DNA from: Chromatiales bacterium
Lineage (GTDB): Bacteria > Pseudomonadota > Gammaproteobacteria > UBA6429 > Thiohalophilaceae
NCBI GenBank assembly: GCA_027032075.1
Contig: JALVOC010000006.1
Coordinates: 1 to 64,000, forward strand
DNA: 64,000 nt
Reading direction: 5' to 3'
Within the stretch, counting starts at the first letter, position 1. Every line of letters starts with the position of its first letter. Of the stretch, positions 8,292-19,701 are shown piece after piece. The position numbers and the translations under genes are program-made. The notes beneath the pieces are model-generated. The model was not told the DNA's origin and made no database searches. It saw only the letters and a program-made list of their open reading frames with translations.

Positions 8292-9134
8292 TCAGCTTCT
8301 TCGTACTTTGCGGCGAGCCAGCGGCCTGTTTTTTTTCAGCGGATGTTTTTTGCGTTGGCGTTGTTTTTTACTGGGGGTGTTTCCTTTTGCCTCTTGCTCT
8401 TTCATACCAACAGCCTGCAGCAGTTCCTGCAGTTGCCCGGATTCAATTTCCTGCCACTTGCCCGGGCGCAGACTGCGGAGCAGCTCGATATTCGCATAAC
8501 GGATCCGCACCAGACGGCTCACCTTCAACCCCACTGCTTCCCACAAACGCCGTACTTCCCGGTTCCGGCCTTCCCGCAGCAGAACATGAAACCAGTGGTT
8601 GCGGCCCTGGCCGCCGGCATCCAGGATCCGCTCAAAACGTGCCATGCCATCCTCCAGCTCAATTCCCTGTTGCAAACGCTGCAGTACTTCGGGAGTGGCG
8701 TTCCCCAATACTCTTACCGCATAGACCCGTTCGATTTCATTGGCAGGATGCATAAGCCGGTTAGCCAATTCACCATCGGTCGTCAGGAGGATCAGGCCAC
8801 TGGTATTGATGTCCAGACGTCCCACCGCTATCCAGCGGCCATTATGAACATGCGGCAGATTTGCAAAGATAGTGGGACGGCCCTGGGGATCCCGCCGGCT
8901 GCATACTTCACCAACTGGTTTATGGTAGGCGATAACCCGCAGACGGGAGGGTTGCTGTTGCAGGCGATTAAGCGGCTTGCCATCAAGGAAGATACGATCC
9001 TTGGCAGTGACACGATCGCCGGGTTTTGCCCGGACCTGATTGATACGTAACCGGCCCGCTTCAATCCAGCGTTCGATTTCACGGCGGGAACCGTAGCCGG
9101 CACGTGCCAGCACTTTCTGCAGTTTTTCGTCCAT
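8292..9134 (-). CDS. rluB: 23S rRNA pseudouridine(2605) synthase RluB
   Basis: RluB converts U2605 of 23S rRNA to pseudouridine. An N-terminal S4 RNA-binding domain (KLQKVLARAGYGSRREIE) is followed by the RsuA/RluB catalytic domain with the signature GRLDINTSGLILLTTDG containing the nucleophilic Asp. A very basic C-terminal tail of about 40 residues (KKQRQRKKHPLKK) is probably disordered and RNA-binding. It is the last gene of the trpS-scpA-scpB-rluB run, 9 bp after scpB. 280 residues is usual for the family. Confidence 0.93.
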   Translation of the reverse strand: MDEKLQKVLARAGYGSRREIERWIEAGRLRINQVRAKPGDRVTAKDRIFLDGKPLNRLQQQPSRLRVIAYHKPVGEVCSRRDPQGRPTIFANLPHVHNGRWIAVGRLDINTSGLILLTTDGELANRLMHPANEIERVYAVRVLGNATPEVLQRLQQGIELEDGMARFERILDAGGQGRNHWFHVLLREGRNREVRRLWEAVGLKVSRLVRIRYANIELLRSLRPGKWQEIESGQLQELLQAVGMKEQEAKGNTPSKKQRQRKKHPLKKNRPLARRKVRRS

Positions 9135-9143
9135 ACGGACGGA

Positions 9144-9968
9144 TCAGTTCTCTGCGGTGAGCGCCGCTTCCAGCGGCGTATTGCTTTCGTTCGTCATTTC
9201 GTTATTGAATGCTTCGGAAACTGCATCTGTTTGCTGCTGCGGTTCCGTTTCTGCGGCATTGTCGGAAGTTGCGTCCTCTTCTCCCGTTGCTTCACTTTCA
9301 GACGCAGCCGTATCTTCTTCAGCTGTTTCCGATGCATTTGTTTCTGTTTTGATCTCCGAGCCGGCATCCCGCTCATCAGCGTTATCCGCTTTGCTCTCCT
9401 CCGGCATCTCGAGATTCAGCTCGGCGTTGATGGCATCGATATCCCGCAACTCCGCCAGCGTGGGAAGCTCATCCAGGCTCTTGAGGTTGAAATAGTCCAG
9501 AAAACCCCTGGTGGTGGCATATAACGCCGGTTTACCGGGAACATCGCGGTGCCCGACTATCTTGATCCAGTCCCGCTCCATCAGGGATTTGATGATCTGC
9601 GTACTGACGCTGACACCACGCACCTCTTCAATTTCACCACGGGTGATAGGCTGGCGATAGGCGATCAATGCCAACGTCTCCAGGGTGGCGCGTGAGTAGC
9701 GGGCGGGTTTTTCTTCCCACAATCTGGTGACCCATTGGGCGTAATCCTGTTTGACCTGAAAGCGGTAACCGCTGCCCACTTCACGGAGTTCGATACTGCG
9801 TTCAGCGCACTCCTCGCCGATTTGTTTCAGTGCCTGCTTAATTGCCTCTTTTCCCGGATTGCTCTCTTCGGGAAACAGACCCATCAAACGATTGATATTG
9901 AGCGGTTCATCCGCTGCAAACAATACCGCTTCGATGATCTGTTTGAGTTCCTGTTCATTCATGGCCAA
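9144..9968 (-). CDS. scpB: Condensin complex subunit ScpB with long acidic tail
   Basis: ScpB is the winged-helix subunit of the SMC-ScpAB chromosome condensin. The core (residues 1-190) matches the family (LKQIIEAVLFAADEPL, ALIAYRQPITRGEIEEVRG). Residues about 190-274 form a Glu/Ala/Thr-rich acidic tail that is low-complexity and likely disordered. It follows scpA by 11 bp and precedes rluB by 9 bp, so co-transcription is likely. The SMC partner is at 20.7-24.2 kb. Confidence 0.93.
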   Translation of the reverse strand: MAMNEQELKQIIEAVLFAADEPLNINRLMGLFPEESNPGKEAIKQALKQIGEECAERSIELREVGSGYRFQVKQDYAQWVTRLWEEKPARYSRATLETLALIAYRQPITRGEIEEVRGVSVSTQIIKSLMERDWIKIVGHRDVPGKPALYATTRGFLDYFNLKSLDELPTLAELRDIDAINAELNLEMPEESKADNADERDAGSEIKTETNASETAEEDTAASESEATGEEDATSDNAAETEPQQQTDAVSEAFNNEMTNESNTPLEAALTAEN

Positions 9969-9979
9969 ACATTTCCTGG

Positions 9980-10828
9980 TTAAACCGGTTGTGGTTGATC
10001 CGCTTTCACGGCCTCGGCCGCCTTCACATGGATGGGGCCATAAGCTTCCGTCTGCACGAGTTCAATCAATGACTGCTTGAGAAGTTCCAGAATCGCCAGC
10101 AAGGTCACCACCACGCCGCTGCGACCTTCCTCAAGGGTAAACAAACGGCTGAACTCGGTAAAATGATCCGTTCTCACATTGCTCAATACGATCGACATGC
10201 GCTCCCTCACCGATAAGGGCTCCATCTGGATGTGGTGATGCTCATACCTGGCGGCCCGCTGCATCACATCCTTGAAAGCCGTCAGGATATCCTGCAACTC
10301 AACCTTCGGGGGCAGACGCACCACCTTGAGATCGGGTGCCTGTACCTCGGCGGGGAAAACATCACGGCCAACGCGGGGAAGCGCATCGATATCCTCCGCC
10401 GCCTGTTTGTAACGCTCGTATTCCTGCAGGCGGCGCACCAGCTCTGCCCGCGGATCGCCCTCCTCCTCCACTTCATGCGCAGGACGGGGCAACAGCATGC
10501 GTGATTTGATCTCAGCCAGCATTGCCGCCATCACCAGGTATTCGGCCGCCAGTTCAAGCTGGATATCCTTCATCAGCTCCACGTATTCCATGTATTGGCG
10601 GGTGATCTCCGCGATCGGTAAATCAAGAATATCCAGATTCTGCCGCTTGATCAGATAGAGCAGGAGATCCAGCGGCCCGGCAAATGTCTCGGCAAGAAAA
10701 ACTTCCAGCGCATCCGGGGGAATATAGAGATCCTTGGGCAGCGCCGTGACAGCAGCCCCCTGGACAATCGCAAAGGGCATCTCCTCCTGCTGCGGGGTGT
10801 TATTCTCGGGGCTGTCTGCCTGGTTCAT
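9980..10828 (-). CDS. scpA: Condensin complex subunit ScpA
   Basis: ScpA is the kleisin that bridges SMC heads. The N-terminal kleisin helix region contains FAGPLDLLLYLIKRQNLDIL, typical of the family; the C-terminal winged-helix part contains FLALLELLKQ-like residues (VTLLAILELLKQSLIEL). 282 residues. It starts 3 bp after the trpS stop codon and precedes scpB, giving a tightly packed operon. Confidence 0.93.
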   Translation of the reverse strand: MNQADSPENNTPQQEEMPFAIVQGAAVTALPKDLYIPPDALEVFLAETFAGPLDLLLYLIKRQNLDILDLPIAEITRQYMEYVELMKDIQLELAAEYLVMAAMLAEIKSRMLLPRPAHEVEEEGDPRAELVRRLQEYERYKQAAEDIDALPRVGRDVFPAEVQAPDLKVVRLPPKVELQDILTAFKDVMQRAARYEHHHIQMEPLSVRERMSIVLSNVRTDHFTEFSRLFTLEEGRSGVVVTLLAILELLKQSLIELVQTEAYGPIHVKAAEAVKADQPQPV

Positions 10829-10831
10829 ATC

Positions 10832-12049
10832 CTAGTGATACTCTAATCCCATGACCTGACGCACTTCTGTCAGTGTTTGCCGCGCGACATCACGTGCCTT
10901 GTCGCGGCCTTCATTCATTATATTCCGCACCAGACCAAGGTCCTGCTCATATTCCCGGGCCCGTTCCTGAATCGGCGCCAGCTCGCCCAACACCGCATCG
11001 ATTAACGGACCCTTGCAATCCAGGCAACCGATAGCCGCGCTGCGGCAACCCTCTTGCACCCAGGTACGGATCTCTTCACTCGAGTATACCTGATGCAGTT
11101 TCCAGACAGGACACTTTTCCGGATCCCCCGGATCGTTGCGCCGCACGCGGGCGGGATCGGTCGGCATTTTGCGGAGTTTTTCGCTGATTTTGGCGGGATC
11201 TTCGCGTAACGCGATGGTATTGCCATATGACTTGGACATCTTCTGACCATCCAGGCCGGGCATTTTCGAGGCGGGTGTCAAAAGCGCATCCGGCTCGGGG
11301 AGGATAATTCTGCCACTGCCCTCCAGATAACCAAACAGGCGTTCCTTGTCACCCAGGGTGATATTCTGCTGGTTTTCCAGAAGTGCGCGGGCGGTTTCCA
11401 GCGCCTCGTCATCACCCTCTTCCTGAAATTTACGCCGTAACTCTTTGTATAATTTGGCGTTTTTCTTGCCGATCTTCTTGATGGCTGCCTCAACCTTCTC
11501 TTCAAAACCCGCCTCACGGCCATAGAGGTGGTTAAAGCGGCGGGCGACCTCCCGGGTCATTTCCACGTGGGCCACCTGATCCTCTCCGACGGGCACCTGA
11601 CCGGCCTTGTAGATCAGAATATCGGCGCTCTGCAACAGCGGGTATCCCAGAAAGCCGTAGGTCGCCAGATCCCGCTCGCGCAGCTTCTCCTGCTGATCCT
11701 TGTAACTCGGGACCCGTTCCAGCCAACCCAGCGGTGTGATCATCGACAACAACAGATGCAGTTCCGCGTGTTCGGGAACCTGGGACTGGATAAACAGGGT
11801 GGCCGAGCCCGGGTTGACTCCCACGGCCAGCCAGTCGATCACCATATCCCAGACACTCTGCTCGAGTATTTCGACCTCCTCATAATGGGTCGTCAGGGCA
11901 TGCCAGTCGGCGACAAAAAAATAGCATTCATACTCATGCTGAAGCTTGACCCAGTTTTTCAAAACACCATGGTAATGACCAAGGTGCAAGGCACCGGTTG
12001 GGCGCATACCTGAAAGCACACGCTGCTGCTGATTTGGTAAAGAACTCAA
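10832..12049 (-). CDS. trpS: Tryptophanyl-tRNA synthetase
   Basis: Class I aminoacyl-tRNA synthetase charging tRNA-Trp. The HIGH-type motif is HLGHYHG near residue 22 and the KMSKS motif is in GQKMSKSYGN. At 405 residues it is longer than the ~334 of the E. coli enzyme, because of an insert before KMSKS rich in Lys/Glu helices (KVEAAIKKIGKKNAKLYKEL). It is first in the operon with scpA, scpB and rluB. The upstream gap holds repeat element B. Confidence 0.95.
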   Translation of the reverse strand: MSSLPNQQQRVLSGMRPTGALHLGHYHGVLKNWVKLQHEYECYFFVADWHALTTHYEEVEILEQSVWDMVIDWLAVGVNPGSATLFIQSQVPEHAELHLLLSMITPLGWLERVPSYKDQQEKLRERDLATYGFLGYPLLQSADILIYKAGQVPVGEDQVAHVEMTREVARRFNHLYGREAGFEEKVEAAIKKIGKKNAKLYKELRRKFQEEGDDEALETARALLENQQNITLGDKERLFGYLEGSGRIILPEPDALLTPASKMPGLDGQKMSKSYGNTIALREDPAKISEKLRKMPTDPARVRRNDPGDPEKCPVWKLHQVYSSEEIRTWVQEGCRSAAIGCLDCKGPLIDAVLGELAPIQERAREYEQDLGLVRNIMNEGRDKARDVARQTLTEVRQVMGLEYH

Positions 12050-12133
12050 TGGGGTCTCCGCAGGGAAATGACGTCAGATTTTCAAATGTTTGTCTGAAGA
12101 TTCAAGTAGTTGTTTTTTTTCAGTAACTTCTCT

Positions 12134-12388
12134 CTAAATAAAGTGTTCCGAATACCACTCCACTTAAGCCAGGGAGCATCGGGAGCAGAGGTATTTTACA
12201 TGACCGTCAGCCGCAGGGCATGGATTGTTCCTGACAATCCTTATGTATTTCCGTCATCCCTGGCGGTCAGATGCGGCTGTCGAGCCTGGCTTGACGATGT
12301 ACAGGATGTACACGTGTCCTGGCGCACAGGGATGTGCGGCAACGACGGTATTTACAGCGTGTCATGTATAAAGACCTCTGGCCCTGAT
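12134..12388. mobile_element. Repeat element B (partial, nested palindromes)
   Basis: The left end CTAAATAAAGTGTTCCGAAT (12134) continues into ACCACTCC and matches the element family at 37, 39 and 53 kb; no matching right end is seen. An imperfect outer palindrome pairs about 12178-12204 with 12361-12388. Inside are nested hairpins, including CGCACA-GGGA-TGTGCG (12323-12338) and GGATTGT-TCCTG-ACAATCC (about 12222-12240). The box GGTATTTACAGCGTGTC (from about 12347) is shared with the 39-kb element. It occupies the promoter region of trpS; the rest of 12050-12461 shows nothing else. Confidence 0.75.
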
Positions 12389-12461
12389 ATGTTCAGCAAT
12401 CGAGAGTGCCGGCTATTATACCGGAATGACCGCGAGTCTCGATAGCCTGTTACCGTTTGTC

Positions 12462-13088
12462 TCAGTAACCCTCGAACGGCGCCGGATCGCCCTTGCCACG
12501 ACGGATGATTTCGGGTTTACCCCCTGTCAGATCCACCACAGTGGTGGGATCTATGCCACAGTGTCCGCCATCGATCACCAGATCCACCTGATGTTCCAGA
12601 ATTTCGCGGATCTCCTCTGCATCTGTCAGCGGCATCTCCTCTCCCGGCAGGATCAGGGTGGTGCTCATCAATGGTTCGTTCAATTCGGCCAACAGGGCAT
12701 GCACGATACGGTTGTCCGGCACGCGGATGCCGATGGTGCGCCGTTTGGGATGCATCAGGCGGCGCGGCACCTCCCGCGTCGCAGGCAGTATGTAGGTATA
12801 GGCCCCCGGCGTATGCGCATTCAACAGCCGGTACGCGCTGTTGTCCACTTTGGCATAGGTTGAGATTTCCGCCAGATCACGGCACACCAGGGTGAAATTA
12901 TGCCGGTCACCGAGCTGACGGATACGGCGGATGCGATCCAGCGCCTTTTTGTCACCGATATGACACCCCAGGGCATACGCCGAATCGGTCGGATAGACGA
13001 TCACCGCCCCCTGGCGCACCATTTCCACCGCCTGGTGGATCAGCCGCGGTTGCGGGTTGTCCGGGTGAATTTGAAAGAACTGACTCAT
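12462..13088 (-). CDS. yciO: YciO: Sua5/YciO/YrdC-family protein (threonylcarbamoyl-AMP synthase-like)
   Basis: 208 residues with the YrdC-like fold: the KxR/SxN-type nucleotide pocket is visible as YPTDSAYALGC near the N-terminus and as STTLILPGEE later. E. coli YciO is a paralogue of TsaC; whether it makes threonylcarbamoyl-AMP in vivo is debated. It overlaps the PHP nuclease gene by 4 bp and shares its strand, as in the E. coli rnm-yciO arrangement. Confidence 0.9.
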   Translation of the reverse strand: MSQFFQIHPDNPQPRLIHQAVEMVRQGAVIVYPTDSAYALGCHIGDKKALDRIRRIRQLGDRHNFTLVCRDLAEISTYAKVDNSAYRLLNAHTPGAYTYILPATREVPRRLMHPKRRTIGIRVPDNRIVHALLAELNEPLMSTTLILPGEEMPLTDAEEIREILEHQVDLVIDGGHCGIDPTTVVDLTGGKPEIIRRGKGDPAPFEGY

Positions 13089-13960
13089 ATCGCCCGCCGG
13101 TCGGCAGTCTCCTGAACGTCCTGCCAGGCCTCGTGCTGCCAGAGGGGACGGCAGCCCGCCGGCAGTTCAGGCAGCCGCCCCAGATCCAGGTAAGGGTTTT
13201 CCGGTCCGTGGTAATCGGAACCGGCGGAGGCGGCGAATCCAAGCTGCCGGACAAGCGTCGACATCTGCATGATCTCGTCACGGCTGTGGCTGCCGGAAAC
13301 CACTTCCAGCGCCACCCCGCCCAGTTCCCGGAATTCCCCGAGCAACTGGCGCAAACGGGTCGCGCTGATGCGGTAGCGCGCAGGATGCGCAATCACCGCG
13401 AGGCCACCCGCCGCATGGATCCAGGACAGCGCATCCTCCAGGCTTGCCCACTGCCCCGGGACATAACCCGGCTTGCCCTGCACCAGGAAACGCTTGAACA
13501 CCTGCCGCACATCCCTGGCGTGCCCCTGCTCGACCAGAAAATGGGCAAAATGGGTGCGGCTCAGGATCCCGCCGCCGGCGAACCCCAGCGCTCCTTGATA
13601 GGCACCCCCGATACCCTTTTTTTCCAGTCGTCTGGCGATTTCCTCACCCCGCCAGTTACGAAATTCCCGCAATTTTCCGATGCCGGCCTGAAGGACCGGC
13701 GTCTCCGGCTGGATCTGCAAACCCACGATATGGACAGTCTGATGGGACCAGGTGACGGACAACTCGATGCCGGGAACAAAGCCAATCCGTGCCTGCCGCG
13801 CGGCTTCGGCCGCCGCTTCCAGTCCGGCGGTTTCATCGTGATCGGTCAATGCCAGCACGCCCACCCCGGTAGCGGCCGCGCGCCGCACCAGCTCAGCCGG
13901 GGTCAGCGTGCCATCCGAAGCAGTGGAATGGGTGTGTAAATCATAAGTGGAATTCAGCAT
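13085..13960 (-). CDS. rnm: PHP-domain exonuclease RNase AM (YciV family)
   Basis: PHP phosphoesterase of the RNase AM/YciV type, which trims 5' ends of rRNA and acts as a 5'-3' exonuclease. Metal-binding motifs: DLHTHSTASDG at the N-terminus, ALTDHD, and later HPARY and SDYHG. ATG at 13960 (MLNSTYDLHTHS) is chosen because the family begins just before the HxH motif; the frame stays open 23 codons further up to 14029. A TATACT sits only a few bases upstream of this ATG, so a very short leader is possible. 291 residues. Confidence 0.88.
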   Translation of the reverse strand: MLNSTYDLHTHSTASDGTLTPAELVRRAAATGVGVLALTDHDETAGLEAAAEAARQARIGFVPGIELSVTWSHQTVHIVGLQIQPETPVLQAGIGKLREFRNWRGEEIARRLEKKGIGGAYQGALGFAGGGILSRTHFAHFLVEQGHARDVRQVFKRFLVQGKPGYVPGQWASLEDALSWIHAAGGLAVIAHPARYRISATRLRQLLGEFRELGGVALEVVSGSHSRDEIMQMSTLVRQLGFAASAGSDYHGPENPYLDLGRLPELPAGCRPLWQHEAWQDVQETADRRAI

Positions 13961-14136
13961 GGGCCGGGAGTATAGCAGGCTGTCGCCGGATTTCTCAGCC
14001 ACAGCCGGCGAAGCCGTTGAAAATGCCAAAAAAGATAAAAAATGTGAAGCAGCCGAGGGAACATCTTCCCTGTTGCTGAGTCAAATTGAGGGTTGTGATA
14101 AAGTGGGTGCCCGAATAGTGTCTATATTAATGGATC

Positions 14137-14886
14137 ATGGAAAACCTCGAAATCGATGCCACCAAACTGACCCGCACCCTGCTGAAGGTGTGCCATGCCA
14201 TTGAGGAGGCAGCTGCCAACACATCCAGGGAAAACACCGGGCTGAATGATCCCGCAACAATTTGCAGGGAACTGGAACGTTTCTCACAAATCGTCCTCCA
14301 CCTTGACAAGCAGCGGCATGAATCACAAACCCCGCCGACTAGCGAGGAAGTGGCCGATCTCGACAAGCTTGCCGATCACGGCCTGAAACTGATTGCGCAA
14401 ATGATGGATTGGGCGAAATGGCTGGAAATGTCGGATATTACCGAGACACTGGATAACCTGATCATCACCCTGAGTGTGTGGAACGCCCGCCACCTCGGAT
14501 CGTTGCGCGAGATTGAACCAGTGGTGAATGCCCTGTCGAAGGTGGCAAACAACAACGCGGATCCTGCTTTCATGGCAGAACTCAGTAATATCTACCATGA
14601 AATTGCCAATGCGGTCGCAGCGGACATCAAACAGGACATGGAAAATTACGATCCACTGCGTCCCTGGCGCATCCTGAATCTCAATTATGGTATCGTGGCA
14701 ACCCGCAGCCACGACACCTCCATCATGGAGCAGGCCTTTGAACAGCTTCTGGTTCGCTTTCCACATGATGCACGTGATTTTTTTCAGGAAGGCATGGAAC
14801 AAATGGATGCCGTCGGCTACCCGGAGCACGTGCGCAGCCTGATGAAAAAATACTACCAACTGACCAATAATCCAACATTGCATTAA
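14137..14886 (+). CDS. Conserved-looking protein of unknown function
   Basis: 249 residues, predominantly helical and acidic, with no signal peptide or TM segment. I do not recognise a domain. It begins 176 bp from the divergent rnm gene and is followed 10 bp later by yciB, so it probably leads the yciB-yciI-ppiC transcript. The codon pattern is like that of its neighbours. A heptad-like LEIDATKLTRTLLKVCHAIE start suggests helical bundles. Confidence 0.75.
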   Translation: MENLEIDATKLTRTLLKVCHAIEEAAANTSRENTGLNDPATICRELERFSQIVLHLDKQRHESQTPPTSEEVADLDKLADHGLKLIAQMMDWAKWLEMSDITETLDNLIITLSVWNARHLGSLREIEPVVNALSKVANNNADPAFMAELSNIYHEIANAVAADIKQDMENYDPLRPWRILNLNYGIVATRSHDTSIMEQAFEQLLVRFPHDARDFFQEGMEQMDAVGYPEHVRSLMKKYYQLTNNPTLH

Positions 14887-14896
14887 ATCCGATAAT

Positions 14897-15577
14897 ATGA
14901 AGTTTCTTTTTGATTTTTTTCCTATCCTGCTGTTTTTTGTTGCCTATAAACTTTATGGCATTTATACCGCAACAGCCGTGGCAATGGCGGCGTCTGCCAT
15001 TCAGGTCAGCGCTTATTGGCTGAAACACCGCCGTTTTGAAAAAATGCACCTGGTTACCCTTGCCCTTATCCTGGTTCTCGGTGGCGCGACCCTGCTGTTC
15101 CAGAACAAGGCATTTTTCATGTGGAAACCGACCGCGGTAAACTGGGCTTTTGCCCTGGCATTCCTTGGCAGCCAGTTTATCGGCAAAAAAACCCTGGTGG
15201 AGCGCATGATGAGTCATGCCATCGAGGCACCCGCCAGCGTCTGGTGGCGGCTCAATTTAAGCTGGGTAATCTTCTTTGTCCTGATGGGACTTGCCAACAT
15301 TTATGTTGCAAACTTTTACTTTCAGGCAGAAGCCGCGCTGAATGCGGCAGCCGGCCACACCGTCGAACTCGAAAGCTGCAGCCGGCAGTATACCGGCCAG
15401 TTGCTGAATTTATGCCAGCATGCACAGGATACCGAAAATGACTGGGTCAATTTTAAATTATTCGGCATGATGGGTTTGACCCTGATCTTTGTCTTTGCCC
15501 AGGCAATTTACCTTGCGCGGCACATGAAACAACCGGAGGGCGACAACCCCGCAGCGGAACAACAAGGTGAGGGCTGA
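14897..15577 (+). CDS. yciB: Inner membrane septation protein YciB (IspZ family) with an extra loop
   Basis: A polytopic inner-membrane protein of the YciB/IspZ family, linked to cell envelope and septation. The start [18 protein letters not shown] and the motif DWVNFKLFG are diagnostic. The family is normally about 180 residues; this one has 226, mainly because about 38 residues (about 140-178) with two Cys are inserted between the NIYVA and DWVNFK segments. Its stop is followed directly by the yciI start. Confidence 0.9.
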   Translation: MKFLFDFFPILLFFVAYKLYGIYTATAVAMAASAIQVSAYWLKHRRFEKMHLVTLALILVLGGATLLFQNKAFFMWKPTAVNWAFALAFLGSQFIGKKTLVERMMSHAIEAPASVWWRLNLSWVIFFVLMGLANIYVANFYFQAEAALNAAAGHTVELESCSRQYTGQLLNLCQHAQDTENDWVNFKLFGMMGLTLIFVFAQAIYLARHMKQPEGDNPAAEQQGEG

Positions 15578-15578
15578 G

Positions 15579-15875
15579 ATGCTGTATGCTATTATTGCCA
15601 GCGATTCTGAAAACAGTCTTGAGAAAAGGCTGGCAAGCCGTCCGGCGCACCTGCAGCGGCTGCAACAGTTGCGCGAGGACGGCCGCCTCGTCCTTGCCGG
15701 CCCCCACCCGGCGATTGATAACGAGGATCCGGGTCCAGCAGGATTCAGTGGTTCACTGGTGATTGCAGAATTTCCATCATTAGAAGAAGCACAATCCTGG
15801 GCAAACACCGATCCCTATGTGCAGGCCGGCGTTTATGCCGAAGTCATCGTCAAACCGTTTAAAAAAGTTTTTTAA
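15579..15875 (+). CDS. yciI: YciI-family protein
   Basis: 98 residues of the YCII family (ferredoxin-like fold with a conserved His/Asp pair), of uncertain enzymatic role. Visible features: [18 protein letters not shown], the R..HL.RL.QL.EDGRL segment, and GPHP. ATG at 15579 is selected (AAGGTGAGG in front); a GTG at 15567 is also in frame. It starts 1 bp after the yciB stop, a pairing also found in enterobacteria. Confidence 0.9.
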   Translation: MLYAIIASDSENSLEKRLASRPAHLQRLQQLREDGRLVLAGPHPAIDNEDPGPAGFSGSLVIAEFPSLEEAQSWANTDPYVQAGVYAEVIVKPFKKVF

Positions 15876-15926
15876 TCGTAACTCAATCTATCATTCATTA
15901 CTCACACCCAAACAAGGAAATCGTAT

Positions 15927-16718
15927 ATGAAAACGCCTATTTACGGATTAATCATCGCAGCCATCGGCGCCATGAGCATCCTCCCATTCTCCGCGAATGC
16001 TGCCGACAAGCCTGTGGCGATTGTCAATGGCAAACCCATCAGCCAGAAAACCTACAATATTTTTCTCCGCAACCTGCAGCAGCAACAACCGCAGCTTGCC
16101 GGCAACCGCCAAATGTTGATTAATGAATTAATCAGCCGCGAATTGCTCTACCAGGACGCAAAGAAAAAGAAACTCGACAAGGATGAGGATGTCGCTTTCA
16201 CCCTCAAACAGTTGCAAAAAAACGCCCTGATCCAGGCAAACCTCGCCCATATCGCAAAGAAAAAACCGATAACCGACGCGATGCTGAAAAAAGAGTATGA
16301 CGAGAAAATCACCGGCACCACCTTGATGGAATACAAGGCGCGTCACGTCCTGGTCAAAACCGAGGACGAAGCCAAGGCAATTATCAAGGAACTGGACAAG
16401 GGTGCCGTCTTCAGTGATGTTGCCAACGCCAAAACGATTGAACCCAATTCCAACGGCGGTGACCTGGGCTGGTTCAAGGCAGGACAAATGGTGCCTCCCT
16501 TCGCAGCTGCCGTGCAAAAGATGAAAAAAGGCAGCTACAGCAAAAAGCCGGTGAAAACCCGCTTTGGCTGGCATGTCATCAAGCTGGAAGACACGCGCAA
16601 AGCCAAGCCACCCAAGTTTGAAGATGTCAAAGGACAAATCAGGCAGGTATTGCGCAGCCAGCAACTCCAGGAATACATCGAACAACTGCGCAAAAAGGCG
16701 AAAATAGAAATCAAATAA
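15927..16718 (+). CDS. Periplasmic peptidyl-prolyl cis-trans isomerase (parvulin/PpiC)
   Basis: 263 residues. Signal peptide about 1-25 (cleavage near ANA-AD). A SurA-like N-terminal helical part is followed by a PpiC rotamase domain (YKARHVLVKTEDEAKAIIKEL ... NGGDLGWFKAGQMVPPF ... TRFGWHVIKLED). It should speed prolyl isomerisation during folding of exported proteins. It is 51 bp after yciI and ends just before a strong terminator. Confidence 0.92.
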   Translation: MKTPIYGLIIAAIGAMSILPFSANAADKPVAIVNGKPISQKTYNIFLRNLQQQQPQLAGNRQMLINELISRELLYQDAKKKKLDKDEDVAFTLKQLQKNALIQANLAHIAKKKPITDAMLKKEYDEKITGTTLMEYKARHVLVKTEDEAKAIIKELDKGAVFSDVANAKTIEPNSNGGDLGWFKAGQMVPPFAAAVQKMKKGSYSKKPVKTRFGWHVIKLEDTRKAKPPKFEDVKGQIRQVLRSQQLQEYIEQLRKKAKIEIK

Positions 16719-16745
16719 TCGTTTCTTGTTTCCATCCTTGACGAC

Positions 16746-16775
16746 AGGCGCTTCTCTCCAGGAAGCGCCTTTTTT
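16746..16775 (+). terminator. Rho-independent terminator after the parvulin gene
   Basis: Stem AGGCGCTTC / GAAGCGCCT (16746-16754 with 16762-16770), 7-base loop, then a T run. Confidence 0.9.
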
Positions 16776-16789
16776 ATCTCCCCTGTTAT

Positions 16790-17254
16790 TTATTGTTCAA
16801 AACATATTTCGACATAAAATTCGCCACTTTCGGTCAAAAAGGGAAGCAGGATTTTTGGACCAAGGACGGAATGTTCCACAAGATGATCCGGTCCCGACAA
16901 CACATCCGGCTGTTCCATGCCAAAATCATAACCTGCCTCGGCGAAAATCGCTTTTGCACCACCCATCACCATATTGGTAATTTCGCCAGTGAGATCACAG
17001 GTCACCTCATCAACGTCGCTTCTCTCCTCGCTCAGGATACGCCGTGCGAGATCAAGAATAACCGCTTTTGGAAAACTGATCGCCAGGGAACCACGCGCCC
17101 TCTCCCCTTGCATGGCAATGATACCTGTTACCACACCCCGCGCCACGTCATCGGTTTTCAGCACGGGTTTACCCGGCTTCGGCTGGATCTGCGCCATGGT
17201 GGAGATTACGGTGATCATGGAGGTCAGAACCGGGTTGATGAATTTTGCTTCCAT
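16790..17254 (-). CDS. cheX: CheX-type CheY-P phosphatase
   Basis: 154 residues of the CheC/CheX/FliY phosphatase family, which dephosphorylates CheY. The catalytic E-x-x-N motif is intact near residue 90 (DLTGEITNMVMGGAK). It is a lone gene, convergent with the parvulin gene and 10 kb from the chemosensory operon, whose CheY is a plausible substrate (inference). Confidence 0.87.
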   Translation of the reverse strand: MEAKFINPVLTSMITVISTMAQIQPKPGKPVLKTDDVARGVVTGIIAMQGERARGSLAISFPKAVILDLARRILSEERSDVDEVTCDLTGEITNMVMGGAKAIFAEAGYDFGMEQPDVLSGPDHLVEHSVLGPKILLPFLTESGEFYVEICFEQ

Positions 17255-17341
17255 ACCTGAGCCTGGGGACGAAGTAGCTGCACTATCCTAAATATAGATG
17301 TTTTCAGAAAAAAATGTTGCCGGGGGAAGGAAGCGAAAGAC

Positions 17342-17542
17342 CTAAGATAAATTATGCGCTTTATATCCACCGCATCCGGCAAGTGACAAACCTTGCCGGC
17401 TGTTTAGGGAAATAGCTGAGATGACGCGCTCATCGCGGCAGAAAAAAACCAACAACGGCAGCAGCAACAGGAACATGTCCAGGCCGATTGCATTCGAAAA
17501 CAGCGCAAACGGGATCATTTCCACGTTCAGCAGGACAAGCAT
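17342..17542 (-). CDS. Possible small membrane protein downstream of ligA
   Basis: 66 residues with two hydrophobic stretches (MLVLLNVEMIPFALFSNAIG, then MFLLLLPLLVFF). It lies 71 bp after ligA on the same strand. ATG 17542 has only a weak upstream GTGG. I do not recognise the family, and the C-terminal part is poor in hydrophobic residues. It could be a real short gene or chance. Confidence 0.35.
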   Translation of the reverse strand: MLVLLNVEMIPFALFSNAIGLDMFLLLLPLLVFFCRDERVISAISLNSRQGLSLAGCGGYKAHNLS

Positions 17543-17613
17543 AACCACAAATACGGTGAGGTACTGCCATATCCTGTTTTTTCAGTTCATGTTTTTTCCT
17601 GACCCACTGTTTC

Positions 17614-19701
<2,088 letters not shown>

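Noticed and set aside
12110-12445. Open frame of 111 codons on the plus strand
   Set aside because: It lies entirely in repeat element B and its palindromes; no family resemblance and no plausible ribosome-binding site.
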